Assembly: GCA_018257865.1 (NCBI GenBank)
Contig: JAEUBA010000113.1
Coordinates: forward strand, 18,258-82,257
From: Stereocaulon alpinum
Taxonomy: Eukaryota; Ascomycota; Lecanoromycetes; Lecanorales; Stereocaulaceae
Direction of reading: 5' to 3'
Length of the DNA: 64,000 nucleotides
This document shows positions 24,911-35,344 of the stretch, piece by piece. The position numbers and the translations under genes were made by a program. Numbering within the stretch: position 1 is the stretch's first letter; every line of letters begins with the position of its first letter. The notes under the pieces are model-generated. The model was not told where the DNA came from. It saw only the letters and a list, made by a program, of their open reading frames with translations, and searched no databases.

Positions 24911-25454
24911 TCATGGGTGCACAGGGAGTGTCACTTACCAGCTATCTTGAATGCCCTCACCTGAGATTTCTGATGACGCCCTTTCATGGTGTTGGGCAAT
25001 GTGTCAGTGTCCATAGCTGTGTTTACTATTCCATTTGTATTTATTCATTAGTGGTTAGGCTGTTGTTGTATAAGTAGGAAGTGATCTTGATCTTCTTGAG
25101 AAGTACACTGAAGACCACAAGCCATTTTCCTATTCGAGAGGATTGGAGAGAGTGCCTGATCTAAGCTGTCATCTTCAATTGGAGCAGGGAGGAGAGGGAG
25201 CCGTCGCTTAGCGGCGTATACTCCCTAGCGTAACGGAGATAGGATTTAGACAACAGCGTTTCAAGTTTCAGCTACACTCAAGCTCGGAGGATGGTTGATT
25301 GGTGGCATAGGGGAAGAGACCCTACATACAATCATGAAACACTAGCAAACATGATCGCATCCTCCACGGCTCTTGATGAAGCATCTATGAATAGTACGCT
25401 ACATTACTTGCGGCATGAATGGAACAAAGAGCGTACTACTAAGACCGTCTTGGC
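24911..25454. other. Intergenic stretch with a GC-rich hairpin
   Basis: 544 bases between nop12 (stop at 25455) and the She3-like gene (start 24910), both minus strand. The notable element is the inverted repeat at 25195-25226, listed separately. No coding sequence is seen. Confidence 0.55.
25195..25226. repeat. Imperfect inverted repeat able to form a hairpin
   Basis: Outer arms AGGGAG (25195-25200) and CTCCCT (25221-25226) are perfect complements. Inner arms CGTCGC and GCGGCG pair with one G-T wobble around a TTA loop. On the minus strand it falls in the 3' flank of nop12 or 5' flank of the She3-like gene. Confidence 0.5.
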
Positions 25455-27227
25455 CTAGCCTGTTTTCTTGCCCTGAGCCTTGAATTGTTTGCTCCGCGAT
25501 GAAGGTTTGCCATGCTTCTTTCCTGAGTCTCTCGTTTTGAGAATGCCTTTCCCTTGATGACTTGATGCCCGATAACCTTCAAAGACGATAGACTCTGGGG
25601 TCTTCGCAATGCCATTGATTTTTTTCGTCGCTAAAGTCTGCCGCTCCCTACCAGCTCTAAATTGAGCGGCACCTGCACGACCAAGTAATTTGCTGGCTCT
25701 ACCAGCCAGAGACTGGACTTTGGAGGGGATCCTTGGCTTGTAAATCTTCGCTGAATCGGTACTTCTTGTGTGTGTTGTATTCTTCGCATTACGACTGGTA
25801 GCGTTGGTCACATTTTTCGCTCTAGTCACGCGAAGAATCCGTGGTAGCATTGGTGGATACTTCTTCTCATTGTACAATAATGCAGTTTCGACAGCGTTGG
25901 CATTCTATGCATTATGCGCGTCAGTCTTAATCTCTTCACACTGTATCAGTGAGGGGCTTTAACCTCGAATTGCACATATGCAAAGCCTTTGCCAACCCGC
26001 GTTGTCTTGTCCCTAACCACTCTGACACTTTCGATCGTCCCAGCTTTACCAAATTGTCGCCATAGTCCTTCCTCAACGTCTGCAGGCTCCTTCGCTTTAC
26101 GTGGTCGCTTGTTGTTTTCTTCATCTTCAGCGACATTGATGTTACTCGCATCATCAACGAATCCGAGATTACCGACAAAGACACATCTCCGATGATCGAT
26201 CTTAGCAGGATGTGCAACCGAGTCTACACGTAAATGTCGATCGAGGACCATAGTACCATTCAGCCTCTTAGTAGCTTCTCTAGCGGCTAATTGTGTAGAG
26301 TAAACAGCGTATGCATTTGTGCTTTTCGTCGTAGTATCCATGAGCTCCTTCTTGGCAAAGGCAGCCTTTCTTGGGATTCCTGTGCTTGTAAAAGCAGTAG
26401 AACGAAACCGAAGAGATTCGACACCATGTTTGATATCCTGTGTGGGAAGCACAGAAGAAAAAGATGCAAGATGGTCGATCAACGTCTTTCTCGCGGTCTT
26501 CGATTTTATAGCCAAAGTGGACACATTCGCGAGGAAGACTGTTCGAGCTGACTTCTCGAGGTCCAACTCATCTTTGGACGTGATCAGGCTCTCATGCTGT
26601 GGCAAATCCCTAATAGGTTTCTCTTCATCTTCAGTTGCGACTCCAATGCTCTCTGACGCAGACTTGTCTTCGGCATCTGAGGAGGCGTCATCTTCTTGGG
26701 CACTACCCAGGTGCTTCTGTTCTCGGATATTCAGCCGGACAGCTCTGGCATGATACTCTTCCTTGACCTCCTGCTTTGCCAATTGTTCCATGTATTTTCC
26801 TTCCAAATCATCTTCGAAGTCTCTCCGCTTCCTTTTCCGGTTGAGCAGAATTCCCGTGGCGGTACTGGATTTTGGCGAATCCGCTACTCTAGGCAGCGAG
26901 GCACCTGCATCTATCTGCTTATTGGCTATGTCGGACAGAGGATCATATTTAGCTGTCTCAGCTTCGCTTGAGCGACCGGCTGTGTTGGTAGGGCGTTCCT
27001 CCTCACGGGAGGGTACCTGTTGCCGAAGAGATCTGTCAATGGGTTTCACAGGGCCTAGCTAAAGCGATATTAGAGAAGACACAGAGGACTTGCAACTTGT
27101 CCGTACTCACGGAATTGGCGAAGAGAGTGGAGAGAGCTGTGTCGTACTTCATTTCCTGTGGGCTCGATTTGGTGACAGCGGACTTTTCGACCACATGTGC
27201 ATCTTTTCGTAGCTTTGTTTTACCCAT
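25455..27227 (-). CDS. nop12: Nucleolar protein 12 (Nop12), pre-25S rRNA processing
   Basis: RNA-binding nucleolar factor needed for large-subunit rRNA maturation. Exons inferred: 27227-27111, 27058-25964, 25904-25455 (introns 52 and 59 nt), 553 residues. The start MGKTKLRKD is followed by a lysine/acid-rich region, then two RRM domains: RTVFLANVS...TLIDHL (first, RNP-2-like) and RRCVFVGNLGF ... GKGFAYVQFE (second, with clear RNP-2 and RNP-1). The second RRM is split by the last intron, whose donor is the weak GTTAAA. The C-terminal 130 residues are basic (KKHGKPSSRSKQ), as in yeast Nop12. Divergent from the Sds3-like gene. Confidence 0.93.
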
Positions 27228-27764
27228 ACTAGTTATTGGAAGTCTGTTCGACACACTGTTTGACATTGAATTCAGAATCTGGTTGACACCTGATCGGCGA
27301 ATGTACATGCCGACGCTAAGCCTGATGACGAACAGGGATGCTGGCTCTGGCCGCAGGTGCACCAGTGGGAAACCCAAACGCTCCAGTTGAGAATACCTTT
27401 CGCACTCCTTCTTCAACCAGCCGGAATCTGTGACACCTCGCACGCACATCAGATACCATTCAACACCTTCGACCCTCTTCAGTATTTCATCCATTCCGCC
27501 TTCACGTCCTCTGTCAATACGCATTGCCGACCATTCACTCGCCCTGGAACCTCTGCTTCTCCCACTCCACCAACGAGCCTCTGATCTAGATTACACAATT
27601 CGCAAACTGTGATGACTGGAAACGGCATTTGATGTGCTATCCGAGAGCTACTGTACATCTCAACCTGCTTGGCAGCCTCACCCTTCGACAAGCCCCTGCC
27701 AGCGAGGGCGCCCTCTCGTGTGCAACCACATTCTCCCACCCCCTCAAATAGTACTACAGCCACG
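27228..27764. promoter_or_regulatory. Divergent promoter region of nop12 and the Sds3-like gene
   Basis: 537 bases between the two start codons, so the promoters share this interval. The half nearest the Sds3-like gene is C/T-rich on the plus strand. I looked for yeast ribosome-biogenesis PAC and RRPE motifs and did not find clear copies. Confidence 0.5.
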
Positions 27765-30196
27765 ATGGCCACCAACACAGCAACTTCCCTACCGAGTATG
27801 ACCTCAGATCACTTGCCATACACAGTTCCCGAAGTTGCGATGAGCTCTGATCACCCTGAAGAACCGCAGGCGGATGCGGACGACGGGTCCAGCAGTCTCA
27901 GCGAGCTTGGAGAGCGCGTCGGCCACGACGGACCAGATATCGCCTCCCCCGACGATTCTGAAGCGAACGATACCGAAGCAGAGACGGAGCGCCTCGAAGA
28001 CTCACCCCACAAACAAAGGAGATACCAAGATGTTGTCCTGACCTCCACCAATGGCATATACAACGATCGCGAAAGTGCGCCAGTACTCCGTACTGTTTCT
28101 GCAGAGATTGGGGACAATGGTTAGTCTAGCACGGTCGTGCGGTTTTCCGCAATTGACTAACGTGTCTCAGGTCATCTTTCAGACGGTGATAGATTCGGAC
28201 AGACCTCAGACATAAGCTCGCTCGCAGATTCTGGTGAAGAGATTGGCAAAGCGTTGTCCATCTCCCCGTCTTCGCCTCGGAAGAGAAAACGATCGAGCTT
28301 TGAAGAGGATAGCTTGAGTGAACATGAGCCGCTTGAGGAGTCTTCGAAGAGGCTGTTTAGCAACACTGCTGCAACCTTGCTCGAAACTGCGTCCCTAGAT
28401 GCTTCGGGTGAGGAGGACGATCGGGAAGCCGTCATTGACGCAGCAGTGCTCTCCAATTCGAACATCCAACCTCGAAAAGCACGACAATATGGCCCCACGA
28501 AACAAAAGTACCAGAAAGGCAAGCGCAAAGGGAAAAAGACACCGGACGACAGGACCGAAGATACTGGTGATTCTATTGCAGGTGCAGAGCTTCGATCGGA
28601 GCAGAGAGATGGCCACGAGGCTAGCTACAGTAACGGAGAAGACATGGATGCAGACGATACAGGTGACGTTCCTGAAGCAGACAATCTGGTCAAGAACGAA
28701 GAAGGAGGTACGTTACCTGTGATTACGTTAGATGGTGCCCCAATAAACTCTGCTGACGGATGAACGCGCAGTGGTCCAAAAAAGGACAGCCCTGGACTCC
28801 TTGAATGTCATGGAGAAATGTTTCGCAAAACTTCGGGACAAGTAAGTTGTTCTTCCAAGCTCAGCGGCCCATTCACTGACAGTGGTCCGAAGACTGTTCG
28901 ACGAACAACTAGGCAAATGCAACGAAGAACTCACGATGCTTGAACAACCCACGCCTATTCACCCCGAACTTGTCGCCATGAAAGAGGTTATCGACCAGCG
29001 TCGGGATCAGAAGGTCGAAGTTGAGGGCTCCTGGATGAAGTACAGACTGCAGACGTTGCAAAGAGAAAGTGTGGCAAACAAAGCCCAAGCACATTCGCAG
29101 TTCATGCAAACTGCTCGAGAAGTCCGTGCTAGCAACTTGGACCTGCTCAACAAAGGATTTTACCAATTGCAAAGGGAAAGGAGGAGCTGCGAAGACGATG
29201 TTCCAGACTACATGTACAACTTCAATACTAGAAGGTCGCAGCAGATCACGGAACAGACAGCCTACAATGCCGAGGTGTCAATCTTGTCCGGGGTGGCGAA
29301 ACATGTGGGCTTTCCAGCAGCTCCAGATATCAGCAAGGCCAGGTCGCAAGAAATCGAGGATGATCTTCGAAGTATGGGAGTAAGTGCTCAAGGGACGCGC
29401 TGAAGAGCTCAAGAGTACAACAGCTGACAGAGATGTGGTACAGATTGCACCAGGAGCATCGCGTACCTATCAGAATCAATCTCCAGCTTTGAAGACCAGC
29501 TTATCCGCCACCTCTGGCTTTCACCGGCAGAGGCCGGCAGCTGAGGAGCATTTTCTCGAGCAGACTCCATGGGCGAATCCTCAACATCCATCTCACCATC
29601 AACAGCGTCAACAGATGCACCGGCAGGTTTCTGCTCTCTCGCGGGCTGCAACACCATCTACCACTCCGGCAGGTCAAAGGCGAGTCATCGACTTGACAGA
29701 ACCCCAAGGGTCCGCGTCCACGATTGCTGAGCCTCAATCTGGACCAAGCTCTTCCATGGCTCCTACACCCGCGACAGGCGAGGCAACCAGACTCGTGCAA
29801 TCGGACCTGCATCGTGCTGTCGGCGAAAGTCTCGATGACTCCACACCGAGCAAAATTACGGGAGTTCCGAGCGAAGCTACACCGATGAGCCAGTCGCTTT
29901 CTGGAGCCATTGCAGACAAAGGGAAGGCTCCGCAGGTCAGTAAGTCGCCGTCGTTATCGAGGCAAATGTCACAGGAGGCCCACATGCAAAGTGCCATCCC
30001 CAAACCTCTGCCCTTCATGCACACAGGTGGCTCGTCTTCAACTTCTGGAGCCCGGTCTTCAACGCCAGTCCGATACCCCGTCATCAAAGCCGAAGATGCC
30101 AGCCAACTCTCACGACGCTCTCCTCTGCCCCACCAGTATCACACGCCAGCAGCTGTGAGTACGATCGGGCACGGCCAGAATCGATTTGCAGCTTGA
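27765..30196 (+). CDS. Sds3/Dep1-type subunit of the Sin3-Rpd3 (Rpd3L) histone deacetylase complex
   Basis: Nuclear corepressor subunit. Five exons inferred: 27765-28119, 28171-28707, 28772-28841, 28893-29379, 29444-30196; phases close to give 733 residues. After an acidic, serine-rich N-terminus with a KRKR nuclear signal, the Sds3-like domain runs from VMEKCFAKLRDKLFDEQL through ERR at about 29193 and is mainly helical: NEELTMLEQPTPIHPEL, a central RRDQKVEVEGSWMKYRLQTL and FMQTAREVRASNLDLL. The C-terminal 250 residues are Pro/Ser/Gln-rich and disordered. The ATG at 27765 is used because no earlier in-frame ATG was found. Dep1 and Sds3 are paralogous; this one could be either orthologue. Confidence 0.85.
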
Positions 30197-30869
30197 CAGA
30201 CCGGTTCAATATGTGTCGGATGATCTATGAATGATGCTTGCACATTTGATGGGTGATGATAGATGAAGCTACGTCAGATGCACAAACGACGGCGAAATGT
30301 TGGATTGTATGTATCCGGGCGGTCTTGTTGATTGGATCTTTGAGCGACATTTGCAGACTTTCTATCTGATCGCATGATACCATCTCGCAACTGCTATTCT
30401 TGAGCGGAGACGTCGTTGACAGTCTTCTTGTATCTTATGATAGATACGGGCATACTGGCAACATTAGCCAGACCCCGTCAATGACATAGAAATACAAGAT
30501 AAAAGGAATTTCATCATCAGCCGAATCTTCAAAGCAAGACCAATGAATGGATTTCATGGAAACGATATTCTATGATGGCAAGTATGGAAGACAACTTCTC
30601 GAAGGCAAGTAAACGTCCGAACGTGCTCACCAGGCGTCCAGGTCCTAGTGCATCCAGACATGTAAAATGTATCATCATGGCTTCTTCTCAACATGATGAT
30701 ATCCATCCCCAAAGATGCAAAACACGTATTGCTAGAAGGTGTTTGATGTAGTCCTCGTCCTCAGCCCCTCCATCATCGGTGATGGTTTCGGCGCCTTGTC
30801 TCACGCCAGCCAACCAAATCATTTCATCCTCGGCGATCCTTCGTTCTTCCCTGCGTGACTGCGTCAACC
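30197..30869. other. Intergenic stretch between two plus-strand genes
   Basis: 673 bases. Contains the 3' flank of the Sds3-like gene and the promoter of the MYND-SET gene; C/T-rich in the last 100 bases before the start codon. Nothing else recognised. Confidence 0.5.
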
Positions 30870-32646
30870 ATGGCCGACCTCCCGCCCAACGTCTACAGAA
30901 AAGAAATACCCGATGCCGGTAGCGGGCTCTTCGCTTCTCAAGCTATTGAGCCAGGTGACCAGGTCTTTCTTATTGAGCGTCCTCTTGTTGCAGTCCTTAA
31001 TCAGAGTCAATTGACTACCGCGTGTGCGAATTGTTTCTTCTGGGTACCTGAGAATGGTAGTGAAGATGCGGTCGGTGGAGGTGATGTTGGAGAAGAGCCT
31101 AAGAGGAAGAAGTTGAGAGCTTGTCACGGGTGTAAGATTGTCAGGTATTGCTCAAAGGTGGGTTTGTGTATCTTGTAATTGAGTCTTGATCAGGGGACGG
31201 AAAGTCTTCAACGGTTCAGTCATTTCCAAGTTTCTATACCGCTGTTAAGCAGTCTTGTAGAACTGTAACATCTGATGTCGCAGGTTCATGAAGAACAAGT
31301 ATGTCTAGAACACGAGAACATGGCATATAGCACCTCTGAGAGAAATCATACGATTCCTCAGCAGCATACGTCTCCTACTACAAGAGGACTTCTTCTACTC
31401 AATCACCCATCCTGTCTGGCGTCATCTCTTCCACTGATTCCCACTTTCATAGGACTGTCAAGCCCAATCATGGTCACACTCGCACAAACACGAATGCAAG
31501 GTTTTCTCCAAGCTCTACCCCCAAGTCCTTCCCAACACGGCCCGCATAGTAACACAACTTCTGCTCCGACGGAAAGCCAACAATCTCCCCAATTCAGACT
31601 GGCAAGCCTTCCTTGCTCTCCAATCCCACATCGACGATTTCCGCTCTTCGCACGACAGCACCTCCGAAAGCCTCTCCACATGGCAGACTATCGAGCTTAT
31701 GAGCCAGGCCGCATCCAAATATTCCGGTAGCAAGGAGCCAATGCAATTCATCCAAGAAATGACCGCTCGAGTACTCGTCAACGCTCTAACCCTAACAACA
31801 CCAACATTCGACCCCCTAGGCCTAACCCTCTCCACAACCGCCTCTCTCCTAAACCACTCCTGCACCCCCAACACAGCAATCACATACTCCGGCCCCCATC
31901 TCACCCTCCGCTCCCTAACCCCCATCCCCCAAGCCACCGAACTAACAATCTCCTACATCGACACCACAACCAACACCACCACCCGCCTCACCGACCTCCA
32001 AACCCGCTACTTCTTCACCTGCACCTGCCCATCCTGCAGCACGCACACCACAAACAACCTCCCCGACGCCCCAAACACAGCCTTCGCCGCCATCTCCGTC
32101 CGCGCCATCGAACTCCAAAACACAGCCTCTTCCCAACAAAAGCCAGAGCAAGCTACCCCCTTCCTAAAACAAGCTCTTGATTTATTCAAACCCTACCCAC
32201 CACACCTTCAACCCTACCCCGCAATCCTGCACACCGCATTCCTAAACGCCGTCTCCCTCCGAAAGTGGCCAGCCGCACTGACCTACAGTCTCCGCGCGTA
32301 CTTCTTCATCGACGCAGTGCACTACCAACCAGATTGGCATCCCGTCCGCATAGTGCGTAAATGGGTTTTACTCCGTCTCGTCGTGCAGATTGCAGCTTTG
32401 ATGAGTGAAGGCGATGCTAGTGTGAAGGGGTTAGAGAAGTATGGTGTTGATTGGCAGGTTTTTGCACTGGTGTTGTTGAGAGATGTGGAGGAGGGGGTGG
32501 GGAAGAGTCATGGGGTTGATAGTGTTTTTGCTAAGGAGGTCGAGGGATTTGCGAGGGATGCGGGGATGGGTGGAAGGAGTGTGGAGGGTGAGGTGGTGGG
32601 GAGGGAGATGGGGAAGTTGAGGAGGATTGCCGAGGATGGTGGGTGA
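30870..32646 (+). CDS. MYND-SET domain protein (SMYD/Set5-like lysine methyltransferase)
   Basis: Predicted S-adenosylmethionine-dependent protein lysine methyltransferase. Two exons inferred: 30870-31157 and 31453-32646, 493 residues. The split SET domain starts with AGSGLFASQAIEPGD; a MYND zinc finger interrupts it (CANCF, then CHGCKIVRYCSK joined across the intron to DCQAQSW...HKHEC). The SET core resumes with LLNHSCTPN and ELTISYID, which bind cofactor and form the lysine channel, followed by a cysteine-rich post-SET element (CTCPSC). A helical C-terminal region follows. The order matches SMYD proteins. The 295-nt intron is unusually long here; the direct join YCSK-DCQ at the MYND consensus supports it. 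Substrate unknown. Convergent with the cystathionine gamma-lyase gene. Confidence 0.9.
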
Positions 32647-32974
32647 ATGGGTAGGGTTTGTAGATATGTGGGATGTTGTGTAATCGATAACAGTTTGCAT
32701 CAGTCATTTGTCTGTGCGTTGGATGGCGAGCTGCGAGAAGATTTGACAGATAGAACATCATTCGAAAATAAGTATGTCTATTGGCAGTAACAATATTTAC
32801 CAGCATCCTTAGCAGTGGAGACACTTGGATCCCAAAGATGCATATCTATTCAAGGATCGTCACCATAGCACCCATGCCCTGAGCCAAATCTGCCATGTCT
32901 ATCGCCGAAGAACGCCATACATGCCGTTTGTACAGAACAGCGTACATACGTACCAATTCTCTGAACAATGATCC
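32647..32974. other. Convergent intergenic stretch
   Basis: 328 bases between two converging stop codons; presumably the 3' UTRs and poly(A) sites of the MYND-SET and cystathionine gamma-lyase genes. Nothing else seen. Confidence 0.5.
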
Positions 32975-34465
32975 TCATGCATCGCCATTGACCAGCTTCT
33001 CATCTTTCACCGCTCCGTTAAGCGGTTCCTCACTAGCCTTGTCGCCGTTGACTTTTGCAACGTTGATCTTTGGCCACACAACGGCCTTCTCCAAGGCTTG
33101 CAATAGATCTCTCTTCAAGTCTTCCCCATCCTCAATCCCACAACTTAACCTAATAAGATCGTCCCAAACGCCCACCTTCTCCCGCGCTTCCTGCGGTATC
33201 CCTGAATGCGTCATAGCACTTGGCACCTCACAAAGACTCTCGACGCCCCCTAAGCTCTCCGCCAATACAAAGATTTGTGTAGCCTGGCAAAACCTCTCTG
33301 CAGCCTCTTTTCCTCCATTGATTCTGAAACTCAACATACCGCCTCCCATACCATTACGGTGTTGTTTGAGATGTATGGCGTAGTGTGGATGGCTAGGCAG
33401 GCCAGGATAATTCACTAGTAGTACATGAGGGGAAGTGGAGAGGGTATTGGCGATAAGCTGAGCGTTGTGGGAGGCTTCACGGGCTCGCAGATGTAGGGTC
33501 TTGAGGCCACGGTGGGCGAGCCAGCAGTCGAATGCTGAAGGAACGGCGCCGATTGCGTTTTGCAGGAATGTGAGACGCTTTTTGAGCTCGGGGGAGTTGA
33601 AGGCGCAGGCACCCATCAGGACATCCTGTGGTGAATGTTAGCTGGGGTAGCTGCCGAGTGAGGAAGGAGAGCGGGCTTACGGAGTGCCCATTAATGTACT
33701 TGGTGACTGAGTGGACGACAATATCTGCGCCGTGGTCGAGAGGGTTCTGTATGTAGGGGCTCAGGAATGTATTGTCTACCACCACCATAATGCCATGCTG
33801 ATGTGCCACAGTCGCGACAGCCCGTATGTCAACCAGCTTCATCGTAGGATTGCTCGGAGTCTCGATCCATATTAATTTTGTCTCATTCGGCCGTATCTGA
33901 CTTGCTACGTCCAGCTCAATGCTTGGAGTGAACGTGACCTGCACGCCATGGGCTGTGGCCACTTGGGTGAAGTACCGGTGGGTGCCGCCGTAGACGTCGG
34001 AGACGGAAACGACATGCGAGCCTGCTGCGAGGGATTGGAGGATGACGGCTGTAGTTGCGGAGCCTGAGGCGAAAGCGAGGGCGTATTTGGCCTTCTCAAG
34101 AGCAGCTACGGCTGTTTCAAAGTTTTCTCTGTGTAGGCACGATTAGAGCCTGGACGCTTATTATGGCTGATGTATGTCATACCGGTTGGGATTTGAGCTT
34201 CTTGAATACTCATATGCACCAAATGGCTTTCCGACGCCTGTTTGCGCATAGGTGGTGGAGAGTGAGATCTGACCTTTGTAAGCAAAGCTCCAGCGATGTT
34301 CAAGGCTCAAGAGGACCTTACGGCTTCGATGACGGCCCCAGTAGACGGGTCGTGCGGACTGCCAGCATGAACAGCTAGAGTGCCGAAATTGTGCACAGGT
34401 GAGGGTGCCCTTGGGGGGGTCTCAATAGATCCTTTGGTGCCATTGGTGGTAGTTGAGGGCGACAT
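32975..34465 (-). CDS. cys3: Cystathionine gamma-lyase (reverse transsulfuration)
   Basis: PLP enzyme that cleaves cystathionine to cysteine, 2-oxobutyrate and ammonia; cytosolic. Exons inferred: 34465-34322, 34268-34183, 34128-33681, 33625-32975; 442 residues. The N-terminus carries FGTLAVHAGSPHDP, then YEYSRSSNPN, the PLP-phosphate region FASGSATTA, the aspartate segment VVVDNTFLSPY and the Schiff-base lysine in VTKYINGHSDV. A C-terminal tail of about 30 charged residues extends past the usual end (LSCGIED...). Sequence character fits cystathionine gamma-lyase better than beta-lyase or gamma-synthase, but this split rests on recognition. A TGACGCAAT-like site lies at about 34669-34677, upstream; its relevance is unknown. 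Confidence 0.9.
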
Positions 34466-35344
34466 TATTATGAATTGCTGCGTAGCAAGCAAGAGATAGT
34501 TCTACTATTGAAGGTGTGCAGACACTTTCTCTCTCACGGCCAAGATGTACCAGATATCGAAGATGATATATCATAACAGTAACAATTCTTCACATGCATC
34601 ATTAGTAATTGCTCATGGCTTTTGTGCATATTCATGATGATTGATGGTCACTGCATTAAGGTGAGGAATGACGCAATATCCTAAATCGCAAGCTAAATTA
34701 TAATAGAACTAGTTCTAAGCGATAGAACTAAGCGTTTGGACCTGCATCGATGTAACGGTCTCCCGAAGACCCTTAAATCGCCTGTAAGGTCGTCAAGGGC
34801 AACAAATGATTCCATAATACCTCCCCCCCTCCCCTTACCTTACGTACCTACCCCGGAAGTGTGTCGGAACTAGAACTACTACCTACTACCTAGGGCTTTC
34901 TCATCCCTGCAACAACAATTACTTGTTACATGATTCATTACCCTATACGCGGGTCTCCGCCTTCTGTGAGGTCAAAGCCTTTCTGGGTCATACTGTGAAC
35001 GAGCATACTATTCTGGTGGTGAAGCTGAGACACGGTACATGTAATGGGAATTGAGTGTTTGTGGGGTGCTTTTTCCAGCCACGCCCCTGGGGTTCGCTTA
35101 CAGGGGCCTCGGCCAATGAGGACACGATACCATTTGTGTCCCTTAGGAGACGGTCTATGGGGTCTCCGAGAGGGAGCAAGGCCTCTGTCACGACACATTA
35201 ATAGGGATATCCATCAAGCTCGAGGCTGAGGTCTATGCTCATCAAGCTATCGGGTGAATACAGATAAAGGAAAGTTTTCATAGCAGTAGCCAGATACAGA
35301 GAACCTCCACCAGAAGGTATGCTGTTGCCTACTCCCAAAAGCTG
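34466..35344. other. Intergenic stretch with low-complexity pyrimidine and CTAC runs
   Basis: 879 bases between two minus-strand genes; it should hold the cys3 promoter. Around 34820-34895 there is a C-rich run and several CTAC/CCTA repeats. No gene recognised. Confidence 0.5.

Noticed and set aside
31275..31730. A 151-codon ORF that spans the SET-gene intron and second exon
   Set aside because: It reads the exon in the wrong frame; the true frame shows the MYND end and the NTARIVTQLL block, so this ORF is chance.
34820..34895. C-run and CTAC repeats as a microsatellite of interest
   Set aside because: Short, imperfect and of a kind common in fungal promoters.
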